Below, piece by piece: positions 46,479 to 55,442 of a DNA stretch of 64,000 nucleotides. How positions within the stretch are numbered: position 1 is the stretch's first letter; each line of letters opens with the position of its first letter. The stretch spans positions 1 to 64,000 of the forward strand of contig JAEULJ010000003.1 of NCBI GenBank assembly GCA_016793865.1, given 5' to 3'. The notes below the pieces were generated by a model. The model made no database searches, was not told the origin of the DNA, and saw only the letters and a list, made by a program, of their open reading frames with translations. This DNA comes from Altererythrobacter sp. (GTDB lineage Bacteria > Pseudomonadota > Alphaproteobacteria > Sphingomonadales > Sphingomonadaceae). A program made the position numbers and the translations under genes.

Positions 46479-47201
46479 ATGCCCGCAACGCATCTTGCCG
46501 ACCGTGCGCTCGTGCGCCTTTCGCCGCTCGACGAGGCGGAGGATGTGGCCGCCTTCCTCCAGGGTCTTGTGACCAATGACGTGACTGGTCCGCTGCCCGC
46601 CTACGCAGGACTCCTGACGGCTCAGGGCAAGGCGCTGTTCGACTTCATCGTCTGGCGTGACGGCGCGGATCTGCTGCTGGACTGCGAAGCGGCGTCGGCG
46701 GAGGGGCTGGTCAGGCGGCTTTCGCTATACCGGCTGAGGCGGCGGATCGGGATCGCCCTCGATCCGGAGATGGCCGTCCATTGGCGGCCCGGTGAAGGGC
46801 GCGGAACCTGGGATCCGCGCCTTCGCGCACTGGGCACACGCTGGCTCGCGACGGCCAAGGGCGAGAGCGCCGAGGCGGCATGGCGAGCGCACAGGCTTAA
46901 GCTGGGCATCACCGAGGGCCAGGCGGAGCTGGGCGACATACTGTGGCTGGAGACCAATGCCGCCGAGCTCAACGGCGTTTCATTCAACAAGGGATGTTAT
47001 GTCGGGCAGGAGAACACTGCGCGCATGAACTGGCGCCAGAAGGTGAATCGTCGTCTGGTGGTGGTCCCGATCGCCGAATCGGACGAGAAGCGGCGCAAGG
47101 CCGCCTACCCGGAGTTGGGCCTGGCGGTCGATCATCGGCGCATCCAGGACATCGACCGTGCCAGCGCGCCCGAATGGATGCGGGCCTCGCTGGCTTCCTA
47201 G
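46479..47201 (+). CDS. ygfZ: Folate-binding protein YgfZ (iron-sulfur assembly factor)
   Basis: 240 aa. GcvT-like folate-binding protein that helps repair or assemble Fe-S clusters. The hallmark KGCYVGQENTAR is present, preceded by FLQGLVTNDV and AYAGLLTAQGKALFDFIVWR. The protein is short compared with E. coli YgfZ (about 326 aa), fitting the compact alphaproteobacterial form. Its stop overlaps the TetR gene's stop in a CTAG palindrome. Confidence 0.93.
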   Translation: MPATHLADRALVRLSPLDEAEDVAAFLQGLVTNDVTGPLPAYAGLLTAQGKALFDFIVWRDGADLLLDCEAASAEGLVRRLSLYRLRRRIGIALDPEMAVHWRPGEGRGTWDPRLRALGTRWLATAKGESAEAAWRAHRLKLGITEGQAELGDILWLETNAAELNGVSFNKGCYVGQENTARMNWRQKVNRRLVVVPIAESDEKRRKAAYPELGLAVDHRRIQDIDRASAPEWMRASLAS

Positions 47202-47794
47202 ACCACGACTGACCGTGACAGGGAGAGTTCCAGCATCGCCTGCGCTCGGTCACGCGCGGCGGTGTCGCTGAGGCCCAGCGAGCGTGCCAGAACCTTGCCG
47301 ATCAGCGCATCCCCCATCGCCATCAGCACCAGCGCGAGCGTATCCTCGTGCACCGCCATCCCGCCGCGATGATTCGCCTCGTCGGCGGCGATCTCGTCGA
47401 CCAGGCGATGGATCGTCTCGACTATAGGGGTCAGCGCATCCTCGTTCCCGGTCAGGATCATCCAGCTTGCGAGCGCGCCGGCGCCTTCCCTGTCGAAGGC
47501 GTCGAAGGCGAGATCGACGACCTCGCGCGGACTGCCAAGCCCGGCCCGGCTGGCCCGCACGGCCTCCGCGATCGTCGCGCAAACCGTCTGCGCGAGATGC
47601 GCCGCGAGATCGCGCTGGAGCCCTGCCGCCGAGCCGAAGTGATGCAGAAGATTGGCGTGAGTGCGAGCGATCCGCCCCGCCACCGCCTTCAGCGTTACCG
47701 CTTGGGGCCCGGCCTCGATCAACAGCACACGCGCCGCTTCCAGCGCGGCGAGGCGCGATTCGCCAGGAGTCAGGCGGCGGCGTACGACATTCAT
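47198..47794 (-). CDS. TetR-family transcriptional regulator
   Basis: 198 aa. N-terminal helix-turn-helix of the TetR type (ARVLLIEAGPQAVTLKAVAGRIARTHANLLHHFGSAAGLQRDLAAHLAQ, residues ~20-67) followed by a helical ligand-binding domain. It is divergent from the di-iron hydrolase gene, with a near-perfect palindrome between the two starts, so it most likely represses that gene and itself. The ligand is unknown. Confidence 0.92.
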   Translation of the reverse strand: MNVVRRRLTPGESRLAALEAARVLLIEAGPQAVTLKAVAGRIARTHANLLHHFGSAAGLQRDLAAHLAQTVCATIAEAVRASRAGLGSPREVVDLAFDAFDREGAGALASWMILTGNEDALTPIVETIHRLVDEIAADEANHRGGMAVHEDTLALVLMAMGDALIGKVLARSLGLSDTAARDRAQAMLELSLSRSVVV

Positions 47795-47846
47795 CGTGTC
47801 TTGCTAACCACTTGTCCGCCGCGATGCAAAAGCGGGCGTGGACCCT

Positions 47847-47868
47847 TTATTGACATAGATGTCAGTAA
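47847..47868. promoter_or_regulatory. Palindromic operator between the TetR gene and the hydrolase gene
   Basis: TTATTGACATAGATGTCAGTAA: the 11-nt left half and right half match as an inverted repeat at 9 of 11 positions (core TGACAT / ATGTCA). The TTGACA inside it could also serve as a -35 box, so bound TetR would block transcription. Length and position fit a TetR dimer site in the 112-nt intergenic gap. Confidence 0.7.
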
Positions 47869-47906
47869 TGATTATCCAGCCAGCTTAGACCACGCCGGAG
47901 CTTGCC

Positions 47907-48785
47907 ATGAACGCCCCTGCCCGCCTTGACCGCGACACCGCGATCGCCGCCCCTACCCCAGCAGATCTGACCATCACGGTGCGCGACGCGCGCTTCAACC
48001 GCGGCGGCGATCCCGAGCGCTGGTGGGCGGGCGATGCCTACGGGACCGCCTGGCATAACGCGCTCAGCGCCACCTTCCCGCGCGGAGAGGCGTTTTTCAT
48101 CGAATCGGTAAAGGCGTTTCGCGACGGGGCCGAGCCCAAGCTCGCGGAGGAAATCCGCGCTTTCGTGCGGCAGGAAATCAACCACACCCGCGAGCACATC
48201 GCCTTCAACAAGCTGGCCGAAGCCCACGGCTACGATATCAAGGCGGTGGATCGGCGCGTGGCGGAAATGCTCAAGCTGATCGAGGGCCGCCCCGCGATCC
48301 TCAATCTCGCCGCGACCATGGCGCTCGAACACTACACCGCGATGATGGCGGCCGAGTTCCTGGGCAACCCGGCGCACTTCGCCGTCGCCGACCCCGAGGT
48401 GCGGCGGATGTGGGAGTGGCACGCCGCCGAGGAAATCGAACACAAGGGCGTCGCCTTCGACACATGGAATCACGCCACGCGCGACTGGACTGCCTGGCGC
48501 CGCTGGAAGGTCCGCAGCCTGATGATGCTGGTCGTTACCGGTCGCTTCTTCCGCAACCGTTGGCAGGATTCGCTCGAACTGCTCGCCCAGGACGGAATCA
48601 CCGGCTGGAAGGCGCGCTGGGGCCTGTTCACCTACCTGGCGTGGAAGCCGGGTGTGGTGCGCCGCATCCTGCCGGCCTGGCTTGCCTATTTCAAACCGGG
48701 CTTCCACCCTTGGGACCACGACGACCGTGCGCTCATCGCGAAATACGAGGGCGAGTTTTCGGACGCCCTGCTCGCGAAAGCCTGA
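47907..48785 (+). CDS. Metal-dependent hydrolase, ferritin-like di-iron fold (PF10118 type)
   Basis: 292 aa. A four-helix bundle with a likely di-metal site: EINHTREH, ALEHYTAMMAA, and WEWHAAEEIEHKG give the Glu and His ligands expected. This fits the bacterial metal-dependent hydrolase family of the ferritin superfamily. Start MNAPARLDRD. It is likely controlled by the divergent TetR regulator; members of this family are often lipid-related, but the substrate is unknown. Confidence 0.87.
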   Translation: MNAPARLDRDTAIAAPTPADLTITVRDARFNRGGDPERWWAGDAYGTAWHNALSATFPRGEAFFIESVKAFRDGAEPKLAEEIRAFVRQEINHTREHIAFNKLAEAHGYDIKAVDRRVAEMLKLIEGRPAILNLAATMALEHYTAMMAAEFLGNPAHFAVADPEVRRMWEWHAAEEIEHKGVAFDTWNHATRDWTAWRRWKVRSLMMLVVTGRFFRNRWQDSLELLAQDGITGWKARWGLFTYLAWKPGVVRRILPAWLAYFKPGFHPWDHDDRALIAKYEGEFSDALLAKA

Positions 48786-48818
48786 CCGAACCCCCGCGAC
48801 GGCAGGGGTTCGGCGTAT

Positions 48819-49355
48819 TCAGGCGGCTCGCGCCGGCATTTCCTCCGGCTGGAGGTCGAGCGCATAGTTCGCACAAGGCGTCGGCTCGCCGCGAGCGACG
48901 CAATCGCGTCGCCTCACCGCGCCGGTAGGCTGGAAGCCGAGCTTCCTGAGCACCCGCCCCGAAGCCGGATTATCGAGATAGTGGCCGGCCTCGATCCGAG
49001 GATGCCCCAGCAGCCGCGCGATTTCGATTACACCGCGTGCTCCCTCGGTCGCATAGCCACGGTTCCAGTACGGCCGGGCGATCCAGTATCCCAGCTCGAC
49101 CCCGGTGGCGGTCTCACCCAGGCCCGCGCAACCGATCAGTCGCGCTCCCCGGCTCTCCGGCAGCGTCAGCAGGAAGGAAGGGAAGCGGGGATCCTGCCCG
49201 CGCCGGGCAAACTCCTGGGCGTGCTCGGGAAGATAGGGCCAGGGCGCCTTGGCAAGATTGCGGACCATTCGCTCATCGCCGATTCCCCACAGGATCATCT
49301 CCCAATCCTCGGGCCAGGCGGGCCGCAGCAGCAGCCTTTCGGTACGGTGGAACAT
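48819..49355 (-). CDS. GNAT-family N-acetyltransferase (RimJ/RimL-like)
   Basis: 178 aa. Acetyl-CoA-binding fold with the RimJ/RimL layout: TERLLLRPAWPEDWEMI at the N-terminus, ELGYWIARPYWNRGYATEGARGVIE (acetyl-CoA loop motif), and NPASGRVLRKLGFQPTGAV. Probably acetylates a protein N-terminus or small amine. It sits just downstream (minus strand) of the rpmA terminator, with its own start 205 nt away. Confidence 0.9.
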   Translation of the reverse strand: MFHRTERLLLRPAWPEDWEMILWGIGDERMVRNLAKAPWPYLPEHAQEFARRGQDPRFPSFLLTLPESRGARLIGCAGLGETATGVELGYWIARPYWNRGYATEGARGVIEIARLLGHPRIEAGHYLDNPASGRVLRKLGFQPTGAVRRRDCVARGEPTPCANYALDLQPEEMPARAA

Positions 49356-49461
49356 GGCGCATTCTCCCTTCGTCCACGCCCCGGGCTCCTAGTCCGGCGA
49401 CGTGACAGCAGCGTGGCGGCGAAACGGGGTTTCGCCGAGCGGAGAGGGAGAAACGACAAGT

Positions 49462-49487
49462 GGGAGACGGGACGGGTCCCATCTCCC
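49462..49487 (-). terminator. Putative terminator after rplU-rpmA
   Basis: On the minus strand GGGAGATGGGAC and GTCCCGTCTCCC flank a 2-nt loop; the 12-bp stem is complete if one T-G wobble pair is allowed. It lies about 75 nt beyond the rpmA stop and is followed by a mixed T-rich stretch (TTGTCGTTT). Confidence 0.5.
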
Positions 49488-49560
49488 TCTTTGGCTGCCG
49501 GGTGCGTGGACCCGGCTGGGACCGTCCAGTCTGGACGATCCCGTTATCGGAGCGTCCGGT

Positions 49561-49830
49561 TTATTCCGCAGCCTGGGCCATCATATCGACCGAGACGAAC
49601 TTTCGGCCGAGCTTGCCCTTGTGGAATCGCACCACGCCGTCGGTCAGCGCGAACAGCGTGTGATCCTTGCCCATGCCCACATTGGTGCCGGGATAGAACT
49701 TGGTGCCGCGCTGGCGCACGAGGATGTTGCCCGGCACGACGCTCTCGCTGCCGAACTTCTTCACGCCGAGGCGACGGCCGGCCGAATCGCGACCGTTGCG
49801 CGACGAACCGCCTGCTTTCTTGTGTGCCAT
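49561..49830 (-). CDS. rpmA: 50S ribosomal protein L27
   Basis: 89 aa, standard length. [48 protein letters not shown] is a typical L27 N-terminus reaching the peptidyl-transferase centre. It follows rplU by 12 nt, the universal rplU-rpmA pair. Confidence 0.98.
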   Translation of the reverse strand: MAHKKAGGSSRNGRDSAGRRLGVKKFGSESVVPGNILVRQRGTKFYPGTNVGMGKDHTLFALTDGVVRFHKGKLGRKFVSVDMMAQAAE

Positions 49831-49842
49831 CGTCGGGGCTCC

Positions 49843-50343
49843 TTACTTCTTCGCGCCGGTGTCTTTGGCGGCGGCCTTCTTGGCCGGTGCCTTTTTGGCG
49901 GCGGGCTTGGTCTCGACATCCGCGGCCTTCACAGCCGCAGCCTTCTTCGGCGCGGCCTTGGTCGCCTTGGGCGCCGCCTTCTCGGCCGAAGTGTCCTTCA
50001 CCGGAGCTTCGGCCTTGGGCGCGGCCGCCTTCTTCTCGATCTTGGAATCGCCCACGGCAACGATGCGCAGCAGCGTCATCTGCTGGCGGTGGCCGTTCTT
50101 GCGGCGATAGTTGTGCCGGCGGCGCTTCTTGAAGACGAGGACCTTCTCGCTCTTGGCCTGCGCGATGATCTCCGCCGAAACGACGGTCTTGGCCGCGTCG
50201 GCCAGCGTATCGCCATCGCCGGCAAGCAGGACGTCGCCCAGCTTGATGGTGTCGCCGGCTTCACCAGCCAGCTTCTCGACCGCGATCTTGTCTCCGGCGG
50301 CAACCCGGTATTGCTTGCCGCCCGTACGCACTACTGCGAACAT
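49843..50343 (-). CDS. rplU: 50S ribosomal protein L21 with a Lys/Ala-rich tail
   Basis: 166 aa. The first ~103 residues are ordinary L21 ([49 protein letters not shown]). A 60-residue Ala/Lys-rich tail follows ([11 protein letters not shown]...[17 protein letters not shown]), a style known from sphingomonads and some other alphaproteobacteria. Start ATG 50343. It is divergent from a lipoprotein gene. Confidence 0.97.
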   Translation of the reverse strand: MFAVVRTGGKQYRVAAGDKIAVEKLAGEAGDTIKLGDVLLAGDGDTLADAAKTVVSAEIIAQAKSEKVLVFKKRRRHNYRRKNGHRQQMTLLRIVAVGDSKIEKKAAAPKAEAPVKDTSAEKAAPKATKAAPKKAAAVKAADVETKPAAKKAPAKKAAAKDTGAKK

Positions 50344-50542
50344 GGTGCTCGTCTTCCGTTCAAATTGCTGTGCCCGGACCGTGCGGTCCCGGCGTTCCCG
50401 TCGATCCGCCAGCAGGCGAGCCCGGGAAAGACGCGTGCCGTTAGGGGAAAGGCCAGGCCAAGTCAACGACGCATTGCCGATGATCCGGGCCGGAAATCCC
50501 CCGCTCTGGCGCGAGCGTGCCGCCATGCTATCAGCACCGGCA

Positions 50543-51064
50543 ATGCAACGCCATCTCGCCCCGATCCTGCCACTCGCCTGCCTGGGGGCGCTGGCCGCTT
50601 GCGCCACACCGACAGGCGCCCGCTACCCTTCCCTCGCTATCCGCGATGTCGAACGCGCACAGGGCCGGTTCCAGCCGGTTCCGGCTGCCCCGCTGGCTGT
50701 GCCCGAGGTCGGGGTGCCGCTCGCCGGCCCGCTGGCGGAACGTGTCGCCGCGCTCGACGAGCAAGCCGCCAGCGCGCATCGCGGCTTCCTCGCCGCGACC
50801 CCCCGCGCCGAGCGGCTCGCCGACGCCGGAAGCGGCACGGCGATCGGCAGCGACGCCTGGGCCTCGGCCCAGGTTGCGCTGGCCGATCTCGATTCGGCGC
50901 GCAGCCTCACCGCAGTCGTCCTGGCGGAACTCGACATGCTGATGGTGGCGCGCGCGGTGCAGGCGGAGGACATCTCGGCCATCGAGCAGGTTCGGCAGCG
51001 TGTGCTGGCCCTGGTCGGCGAGGAAGACGCCACGCTCGAGCGGCTGCGCGCGCAGGTGCGCTAG
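50543..51064 (+). CDS. Putative lipoprotein
   Basis: 173 aa. Signal and lipobox LAACATPTG in [20 protein letters not shown]. The mature part is Ala/Glu-rich, with several helical stretches ([37 protein letters not shown]) that may form a coiled coil. Start ATG 50543 fits the signal peptide better than ATG 50525. It is convergent with moaE with overlapping stops. Function unknown. Confidence 0.8.
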   Translation: MQRHLAPILPLACLGALAACATPTGARYPSLAIRDVERAQGRFQPVPAAPLAVPEVGVPLAGPLAERVAALDEQAASAHRGFLAATPRAERLADAGSGTAIGSDAWASAQVALADLDSARSLTAVVLAELDMLMVARAVQAEDISAIEQVRQRVLALVGEEDATLERLRAQVR

Positions 51065-51513
51065 GCGGGCCGCCAGCGCGCCAGCGCCGCATGATCCTCG
51101 GGGCGCGGCTCGATCCAGTGCCAGCCATCGGCGCGGCGCTCCCGCTTCCAGAACCAGGCCGCACTCTTGAGGTGGTCCATGCAGAAATCGACCGCATCGA
51201 TCGCACCGCGCCGGTGCAACGCGGCGGCGGAAACGCAAACGATGGGCTCGCCCACCCGCAGCACGCCGACGCGGTGCACCATCAGCAGCCCCATCAGGCC
51301 GAAGCGCGCCGTGGCGCGATCAGCCAGCTCCTCCATGCCCGGCAGCGTCAGCGGCTCGTAATGCGACAGTTCGAGCGCCTCGACGCCCTCCCCCCCGCCC
51401 CTGACCTCTCCCACAAATGTGCAAACCCCTCCCAGACCGGGATGCGCGCCGGTAAAGGGACCGATCAGGGCGCCGGGCTGGAATGGTTCGCGCAGCAAGC
51501 GGACATCCAGCAT
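51061..51513 (-). CDS. moaE: Molybdopterin synthase catalytic subunit
   Basis: 150 aa. Joins with MoaD to insert two sulfurs into precursor Z in molybdenum-cofactor synthesis. Conserved: GGVCTFVGEVRGGG, LSHYEPLTLPGMEELA, HRVGVLRVGEPIVCVSAAALHR and DHLKSAAWFWKRER, with the active-site Lys pair. It begins 2 nt after the moaD stop, the usual pairing. Confidence 0.96.
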   Translation of the reverse strand: MLDVRLLREPFQPGALIGPFTGAHPGLGGVCTFVGEVRGGGEGVEALELSHYEPLTLPGMEELADRATARFGLMGLLMVHRVGVLRVGEPIVCVSAAALHRRGAIDAVDFCMDHLKSAAWFWKRERRADGWHWIEPRPEDHAALARWRPA

Positions 51514-51515
51514 GG

Positions 51516-51758
51516 CTATCCCCCGCTCACTGGCGGAAGCAAGGCAACCTCGTCACCCTCCTGGGCAAACAGCGCGGTCTTGTCGGCGAGCACCCGGCCC
51601 GCGCAGGCGACGCGGACCCTGGCATCCTGCAAGTGACTGGCGACCGGCTCGCCCACCGCCGCGAGCAGGCCCTCCCAGTCGAGCGGCGCCGAAGCCTCTC
51701 GTTCGACCTCGCCGCCGATGTCGCGCAACGGACCGAGGAAGACTATCCGCACCGTCAC
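51516..51758 (-). CDS. moaD: Molybdopterin synthase sulfur carrier subunit
   Basis: 80 aa, ubiquitin-like fold. It ends in VALLPPVSGG, with the C-terminal Gly-Gly that becomes the thiocarboxylate. Start GTG 51758 (MTVRIVFLGPLRDIGG), overlapping the stop of the gene before it. Typical length and context with moaE. Confidence 0.95.
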   Translation of the reverse strand: MTVRIVFLGPLRDIGGEVEREASAPLDWEGLLAAVGEPVASHLQDARVRVACAGRVLADKTALFAQEGDEVALLPPVSGG

Positions 51759-52084
51759 CGGGCGGAATCGCCAACACCCGTGCCATCGCCTTCGAGATAC
51801 TGGCCGGTGATCCCCGGGGCATCGGCAAGGTAGCGCTCGATCGCAGCCAGCACCGTGCCCTCGCCCGCGACCAGATTGACCCGGCGCGGCGTGTGTGCGC
51901 GCGCAAGCCCGGCGGCGATGGCGCGGCGCCATTCGCGATGGGTATGGTCGGCGGGGGAAAGCGCGACCATCACGTCGTCACCACCCGCAAGCAATGCCTC
52001 GACGTGCGGCAGCCAGTGCTGGTGGAAGACGCCGGCCGCGGCCAGCGGTTCGGCGGGCAGATCGTCGACCGCTACCCGCTTCAT
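51755..52084 (-). CDS. Small hypothetical protein between folB and moaD
   Basis: 109 aa. Starts MKRVAVDDLPAEPLAAAGVFHQHWLPHVEALLAGGDDVMVAL; the pattern of alternating hydrophobic strands and helices suggests a small alpha/beta (Rossmann-like) domain. I know it only as an alphaproteobacterial hypothetical protein found in this position. It is linked by 8 nt to the FolB-like gene and overlaps moaD. Function unknown. Confidence 0.8.
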   Translation of the reverse strand: MKRVAVDDLPAEPLAAAGVFHQHWLPHVEALLAGGDDVMVALSPADHTHREWRRAIAAGLARAHTPRRVNLVAGEGTVLAAIERYLADAPGITGQYLEGDGTGVGDSAR

Positions 52085-52092
52085 CGCCTGAG

Positions 52093-52467
52093 TCACCCGC
52101 GCCGCTCGCGGTGAAGCGTGATGCCGATCTGCTCGCCCGCCTCGGCGATGGCCAGCTTGACGATCTTTACCGATACCGCCTCGATCCGCGCGTCCTGCAC
52201 GAACAATGTCTCGCAGACATGGTCGGCCACCGCCTCGATCAGCTTGAAATGCACGCCCTCGGGCAGCGCCGCCGATGCCGCGAACTTCAGATCCATGTAG
52301 TTCTTCGACGCGTCGAGCGTGGTATCGGGCGCATAGAATGCGAGCGGCTTCATCCGCGCGCGGATGGTGAAGCGCAGCGGCTGCGGCTTGCCCGTCTCTT
52401 CCGAATAGATGCCGGTGAGCACGTCGTGCTCGAACTCGGCGACCTCGAGATGCAGCGAATCGTCCAT
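52093..52467 (-). CDS. folB: Dihydroneopterin aldolase-like protein (FolB family)
   Basis: 124 aa, T-fold (tunnelling) protein of folate biosynthesis. Features: HDVLTGIYSEETGKPQPLRFTI, LDASKNYMDLKFA, LIEAVADHVCETLFVQDARIEAVSVKIVKL. The N-terminal HxxxGIYxEE form is the one seen in alphaproteobacterial FolB-like proteins. It probably forms 7,8-dihydroneopterin aldolase/epimerase oligomers, with some uncertainty because active-site residues differ from E. coli FolB. Confidence 0.85.
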   Translation of the reverse strand: MDDSLHLEVAEFEHDVLTGIYSEETGKPQPLRFTIRARMKPLAFYAPDTTLDASKNYMDLKFAASAALPEGVHFKLIEAVADHVCETLFVQDARIEAVSVKIVKLAIAEAGEQIGITLHRERRG

Positions 52468-52476
52468 CCGCAGCGC

Positions 52477-53367
52477 TTAGCCGGGATTGCTCCAGCGCGC
52501 GAAGATGGCGGTGGGAAGCAGGCGTCCCCCGCCGTCCTCGCGCACCGCCAGCTCGCCGTGCTCGACTGTGCCAGGCAGCTCCGCCAGCGTCTCGTGGACC
52601 AGCCCCGCGAGAGCGAGGCTGCTCATCCGAACCGCATAGGCGGTGAGGAACAGGAACCGGCTGTCGGCATCCAGCAGCCGGCGGCAATCGGTCATCAGGC
52701 CGGGAAGGTGCTCTTCCAGCCGCCAGACCTCGCCATCGGGCCCCCGGCCGAACTTGGGCGGATCGAGGATGATGCCATCGTAACGCCGCCCCCGCCGCAC
52801 CTCGCGCGCGGCGAACTTGGCGGCGTCATCCACCAGCCAGCGGATCGGCGCATCGATCAGGCCCGAAAGCGCCGCGTTCTCGCGCGCCTGCGCCACCGAC
52901 TTCTTGCTGGCATCGACATGGCTGACGCGCCCGAAGCGGCTCAGCGCCAGCGTGCCGACGCCGGTATAGCCGAACAGGTTGAGCGTTTCGGCATCGGTGC
53001 GCCCCGCGAGCTGTGCGCCCATCCAGTCCCACACCGGCGCCATGTCGGGAAAGAAGCCGAGGTGGCGAAACGGCGTGCATTGCGCGGTGAAGCGCACATT
53101 CCCTTCGAGGCCGAGGGTCCAGCCATCGCCAGGCACCGGCCGGGCGAACTGCCAGCGCCCCCCGCCGTCCTCATCGCTACCAGGGACGAATTCGCCATCG
53201 GCATCCCACTCGCCGCGTCGCGGGCGCCACATCGCCTGCGGTTCGGGGCGGATGAAGCTGTAGGGGCCATAGGCTTCGAACTTGCGCCCCCCGCCGCTGT
53301 CGAGCAGGCGATAGGCATCCCACCCCCCGCCAACCATCACCACCGGATCGGCGCGCAGCTCCGCCAT
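52477..53367 (-). CDS. Class I SAM-dependent methyltransferase, RlmI/RlmK-like
   Basis: 296 aa. SAM-binding motif NLFGYTGVGTLALSRFGRVSHVDASKKSVAQARENAAL, then the catalytic-region motif GIILDPPKFGRGPDGEVWRLEEHLPGLM; the DPPKF type signature suggests an rRNA cytosine-5 methyltransferase. It lacks a PUA domain. Start ATG 53367 overlaps the thrC stop (ATGA). The target is not certain. Confidence 0.88.
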   Translation of the reverse strand: MAELRADPVVMVGGGWDAYRLLDSGGGRKFEAYGPYSFIRPEPQAMWRPRRGEWDADGEFVPGSDEDGGGRWQFARPVPGDGWTLGLEGNVRFTAQCTPFRHLGFFPDMAPVWDWMGAQLAGRTDAETLNLFGYTGVGTLALSRFGRVSHVDASKKSVAQARENAALSGLIDAPIRWLVDDAAKFAAREVRRGRRYDGIILDPPKFGRGPDGEVWRLEEHLPGLMTDCRRLLDADSRFLFLTAYAVRMSSLALAGLVHETLAELPGTVEHGELAVREDGGGRLLPTAIFARWSNPG

Positions 53368-54770
53368 CAGCGCGGCGTGGCCGCGTCGAGGATATGCGCG
53401 CGGATCGTGTCGTAATCCGCGGGCAAGGTCACATAGCGCTCCTCGCGGCCGAACAGATCGCCCACCCGCGCGGGCAGGCTGGGCCGGAAGCCGGTGGCGC
53501 GCTCGACCGCGTCGCGGAACTTGCCCGGATGCGCGGTGGCGAGCGTGACGACCGGCACGCCCGGCGCCCAGTCCAGCGAACGCGCCGCGTGAAGCCCGAC
53601 CGCCGTGTGCGGGTCGATCGCCTCGCAGCCGCAATCCTCCCACGCCCAGCGCATGGCCGCGGCCATCTGGGAGCCATCGGCCCGCGCGCTGGTGAACAGC
53701 GTGCCCGCACCGTCGAGCTGGGCCGGCGTGAGGCGCATCGCGCGGTCGCGCTCGAAGCCGGCCATCTGGCCCGCCAGCGCCTCCCCGTCGCGAGCGCCCA
53801 GATCGAACAGCAGCCGCTCGAAGTTGGAGCTGACCTGGATGTCCATGCTGGGCGCCGCGGTGGGCGTTACCTCGCCCGCCGAGTAATCGCCGGAGACCAG
53901 CGCGCGGTGGAGGATGTCGTTGATGTTGGTGGCCACCACCAGCCGCTCGACCGGGAGACCCATTTGCGCCGCCGCATAGCCCGCGAACACATCGCCGAAA
54001 TTGCCGGTCGGCACGCTGAAGGCGAGCTTGCGGTCCGGCGCACCGAGCTGCACCGCAGCTGCGAAGTAGTAGACAACCTGCGCCATCAGCCGCGCCCAGT
54101 TGATCGAATTGACCGCGCCGATGCGGTGGCGGGCGGTCACCTGCTGGTCCGCGAACAGCCGCTTCACCATCGCCTGCGCATCGTCGAAGCTGGCGCCCTC
54201 GATGGCGATGTTGTGGACATTGGGTGCCAGCACGGTGGTCATCTGCACCCGCTGGACATCGCTGACGCGACCGGCGGGGTGGAGCATGAATATCTCCACC
54301 CGGTCCCTGCCCGCCAGCGCGTCGATCGCGGCCGAGCCGGTGTCGCCGCTGGTGGCGCCTACCACGGTGAGGCGGCTGTCCTCCCGCTCCAGGAACTCGT
54401 CGAACAGCAGCCCGAGGAGCTGGAGCGCGACATCCTTGAAGGCGAGCGTGGGCCCGTGGAACAGCTCGAGCAGCCAGTGCCGCTGGTCGAGCTGCGTCAG
54501 CGGCGTCACCGCGTCATGGGCGAAGCGGGCATAGGCCTGGGTGGTCAGCTCCAGCAGCCGCTCGGGCGCCAGGCACTCGCCCACGAAGGGCCGCATGACG
54601 CGCGCCGCGAGCTCGGGATAGGGAAGCCCGCGCAGCGCCGCGATCTCTCCCGGCGACAGCCTGGGCCAGGCTTCGGGCACATACAGGCCGCCGTCGCTGG
54701 CCAGCCCGGCCAGCGTGACTTCGGCGAAATCGAGCGTCGGCGCGCGGCCGCGAGTGGAAACATAGCGCAT
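53367..54770 (-). CDS. thrC: Threonine synthase
   Basis: 467 aa, PLP enzyme making threonine from O-phosphohomoserine. The PLP lysine lies in FHGPTLAFKDVALQ, with MRYVSTRG...SDGGLYVPEAWP at the N-terminus, GATSGDTGSAAIDALAG for phosphate binding and GAVNSINWARLMAQVVYYF. Type and length fit the proteobacterial class. Order surf1-thrC-methyltransferase is common in this group. Confidence 0.97.
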   Translation of the reverse strand: MRYVSTRGRAPTLDFAEVTLAGLASDGGLYVPEAWPRLSPGEIAALRGLPYPELAARVMRPFVGECLAPERLLELTTQAYARFAHDAVTPLTQLDQRHWLLELFHGPTLAFKDVALQLLGLLFDEFLEREDSRLTVVGATSGDTGSAAIDALAGRDRVEIFMLHPAGRVSDVQRVQMTTVLAPNVHNIAIEGASFDDAQAMVKRLFADQQVTARHRIGAVNSINWARLMAQVVYYFAAAVQLGAPDRKLAFSVPTGNFGDVFAGYAAAQMGLPVERLVVATNINDILHRALVSGDYSAGEVTPTAAPSMDIQVSSNFERLLFDLGARDGEALAGQMAGFERDRAMRLTPAQLDGAGTLFTSARADGSQMAAAMRWAWEDCGCEAIDPHTAVGLHAARSLDWAPGVPVVTLATAHPGKFRDAVERATGFRPSLPARVGDLFGREERYVTLPADYDTIRAHILDAATPR

Positions 54771-54820
54771 CGCCTGCGGCGGTTAGCCGCGCGCCGCGCC
54801 ACCGGCAAGCAAGCGGGGCT

Positions 54821-55408
54821 TTATCGTGCCGAAGGCGAGGTCCAGCGCCGCCGCAGCGCCAGCACATAGATGACCAGCGCGGTCGCCGCGAAGGCGAACC
54901 ATTGCACGGCATAGGACAGGTGGTTGTTGGGAATGTTCGCGGGGTCGGGCGCGGCGAGCGGGGCGAGGCCCGCCTGCGCGGGCGCGGCGACGAGGCGCAC
55001 ACCCTTGCCCGCCGAGGCGACGATCCCGGTGACAGGGCCGCCCCGCCATACCGGGGGATAGGGGCGGTCCGACCACCCCAGCGCGATCGCCGCCGCGCTC
55101 CCGTCGGCAAGCCGGCAGCGCGCGACATGGGCCCATCCGCTGCGCCCCTCGCTCGACCGGCCGGCCACTTCCTCGATTCCCTCCACCCGCGCGCAGGTCA
55201 CGCTCGCCCGGCGATAGAGCGCCGCGGCATAATCCGCCGGCTCGCGCGGCCAGGCGGTCTCCGCATCGATCGCCGCCGCGCGGGCATAGGTGGCGAGCAG
55301 CGCCTCCTTCTCCGCCCTGCGCTCCAACTGCCAGAAGCCGAGCGCCACCATGATTCCCGCCGCGACCAGCACGATCAGCGTCGGAAGCAGCGGCACGCGC
55401 CGGGTCAC
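54821..55408 (-). CDS. surf1: SURF1 family cytochrome oxidase assembly protein
   Basis: 195 aa, with transmembrane helices at both ends and a periplasmic domain. N-terminal RRVPLLPTLIVLVAAGIMVALGFWQLERR and the C-terminal NIPNNHLSYAVQWFAFAATALVIYVLALRRRW match SURF1 (NNHL-YA-QWF). It helps assemble haem a in subunit I of cytochrome c oxidase. Start GTG 55408. The first ~15 codons duplicate those of the lipoprotein gene just upstream. Confidence 0.95.
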   Translation of the reverse strand: MTRRVPLLPTLIVLVAAGIMVALGFWQLERRAEKEALLATYARAAAIDAETAWPREPADYAAALYRRASVTCARVEGIEEVAGRSSEGRSGWAHVARCRLADGSAAAIALGWSDRPYPPVWRGGPVTGIVASAGKGVRLVAAPAQAGLAPLAAPDPANIPNNHLSYAVQWFAFAATALVIYVLALRRRWTSPSAR

Positions 55409-55430
55409 AAATCGCGCCCGCCGGCGTCCA
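55359..55430. repeat. Direct repeat copy A (surf1 5' end)
   Basis: About 72 bp that are nearly identical (roughly 8 mismatches) to 56152-56223. The repeat covers the surf1 start and the sequence just before it. Both copies contain CAGCGGCACGCGCCGGGTCA and downstream CGCGCCCGCCGGC. Confidence 0.85.
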
Positions 55431-55442
55431 TGCCGGAGCTGC

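Noticed and set aside
47804..47818. Shared 9-mer ACAAGTGGT with the palindrome at 15734
   Set aside because: Nine bases can match by chance in 64 kb and the flanks differ; the TGACAT palindrome is a much better TetR operator.
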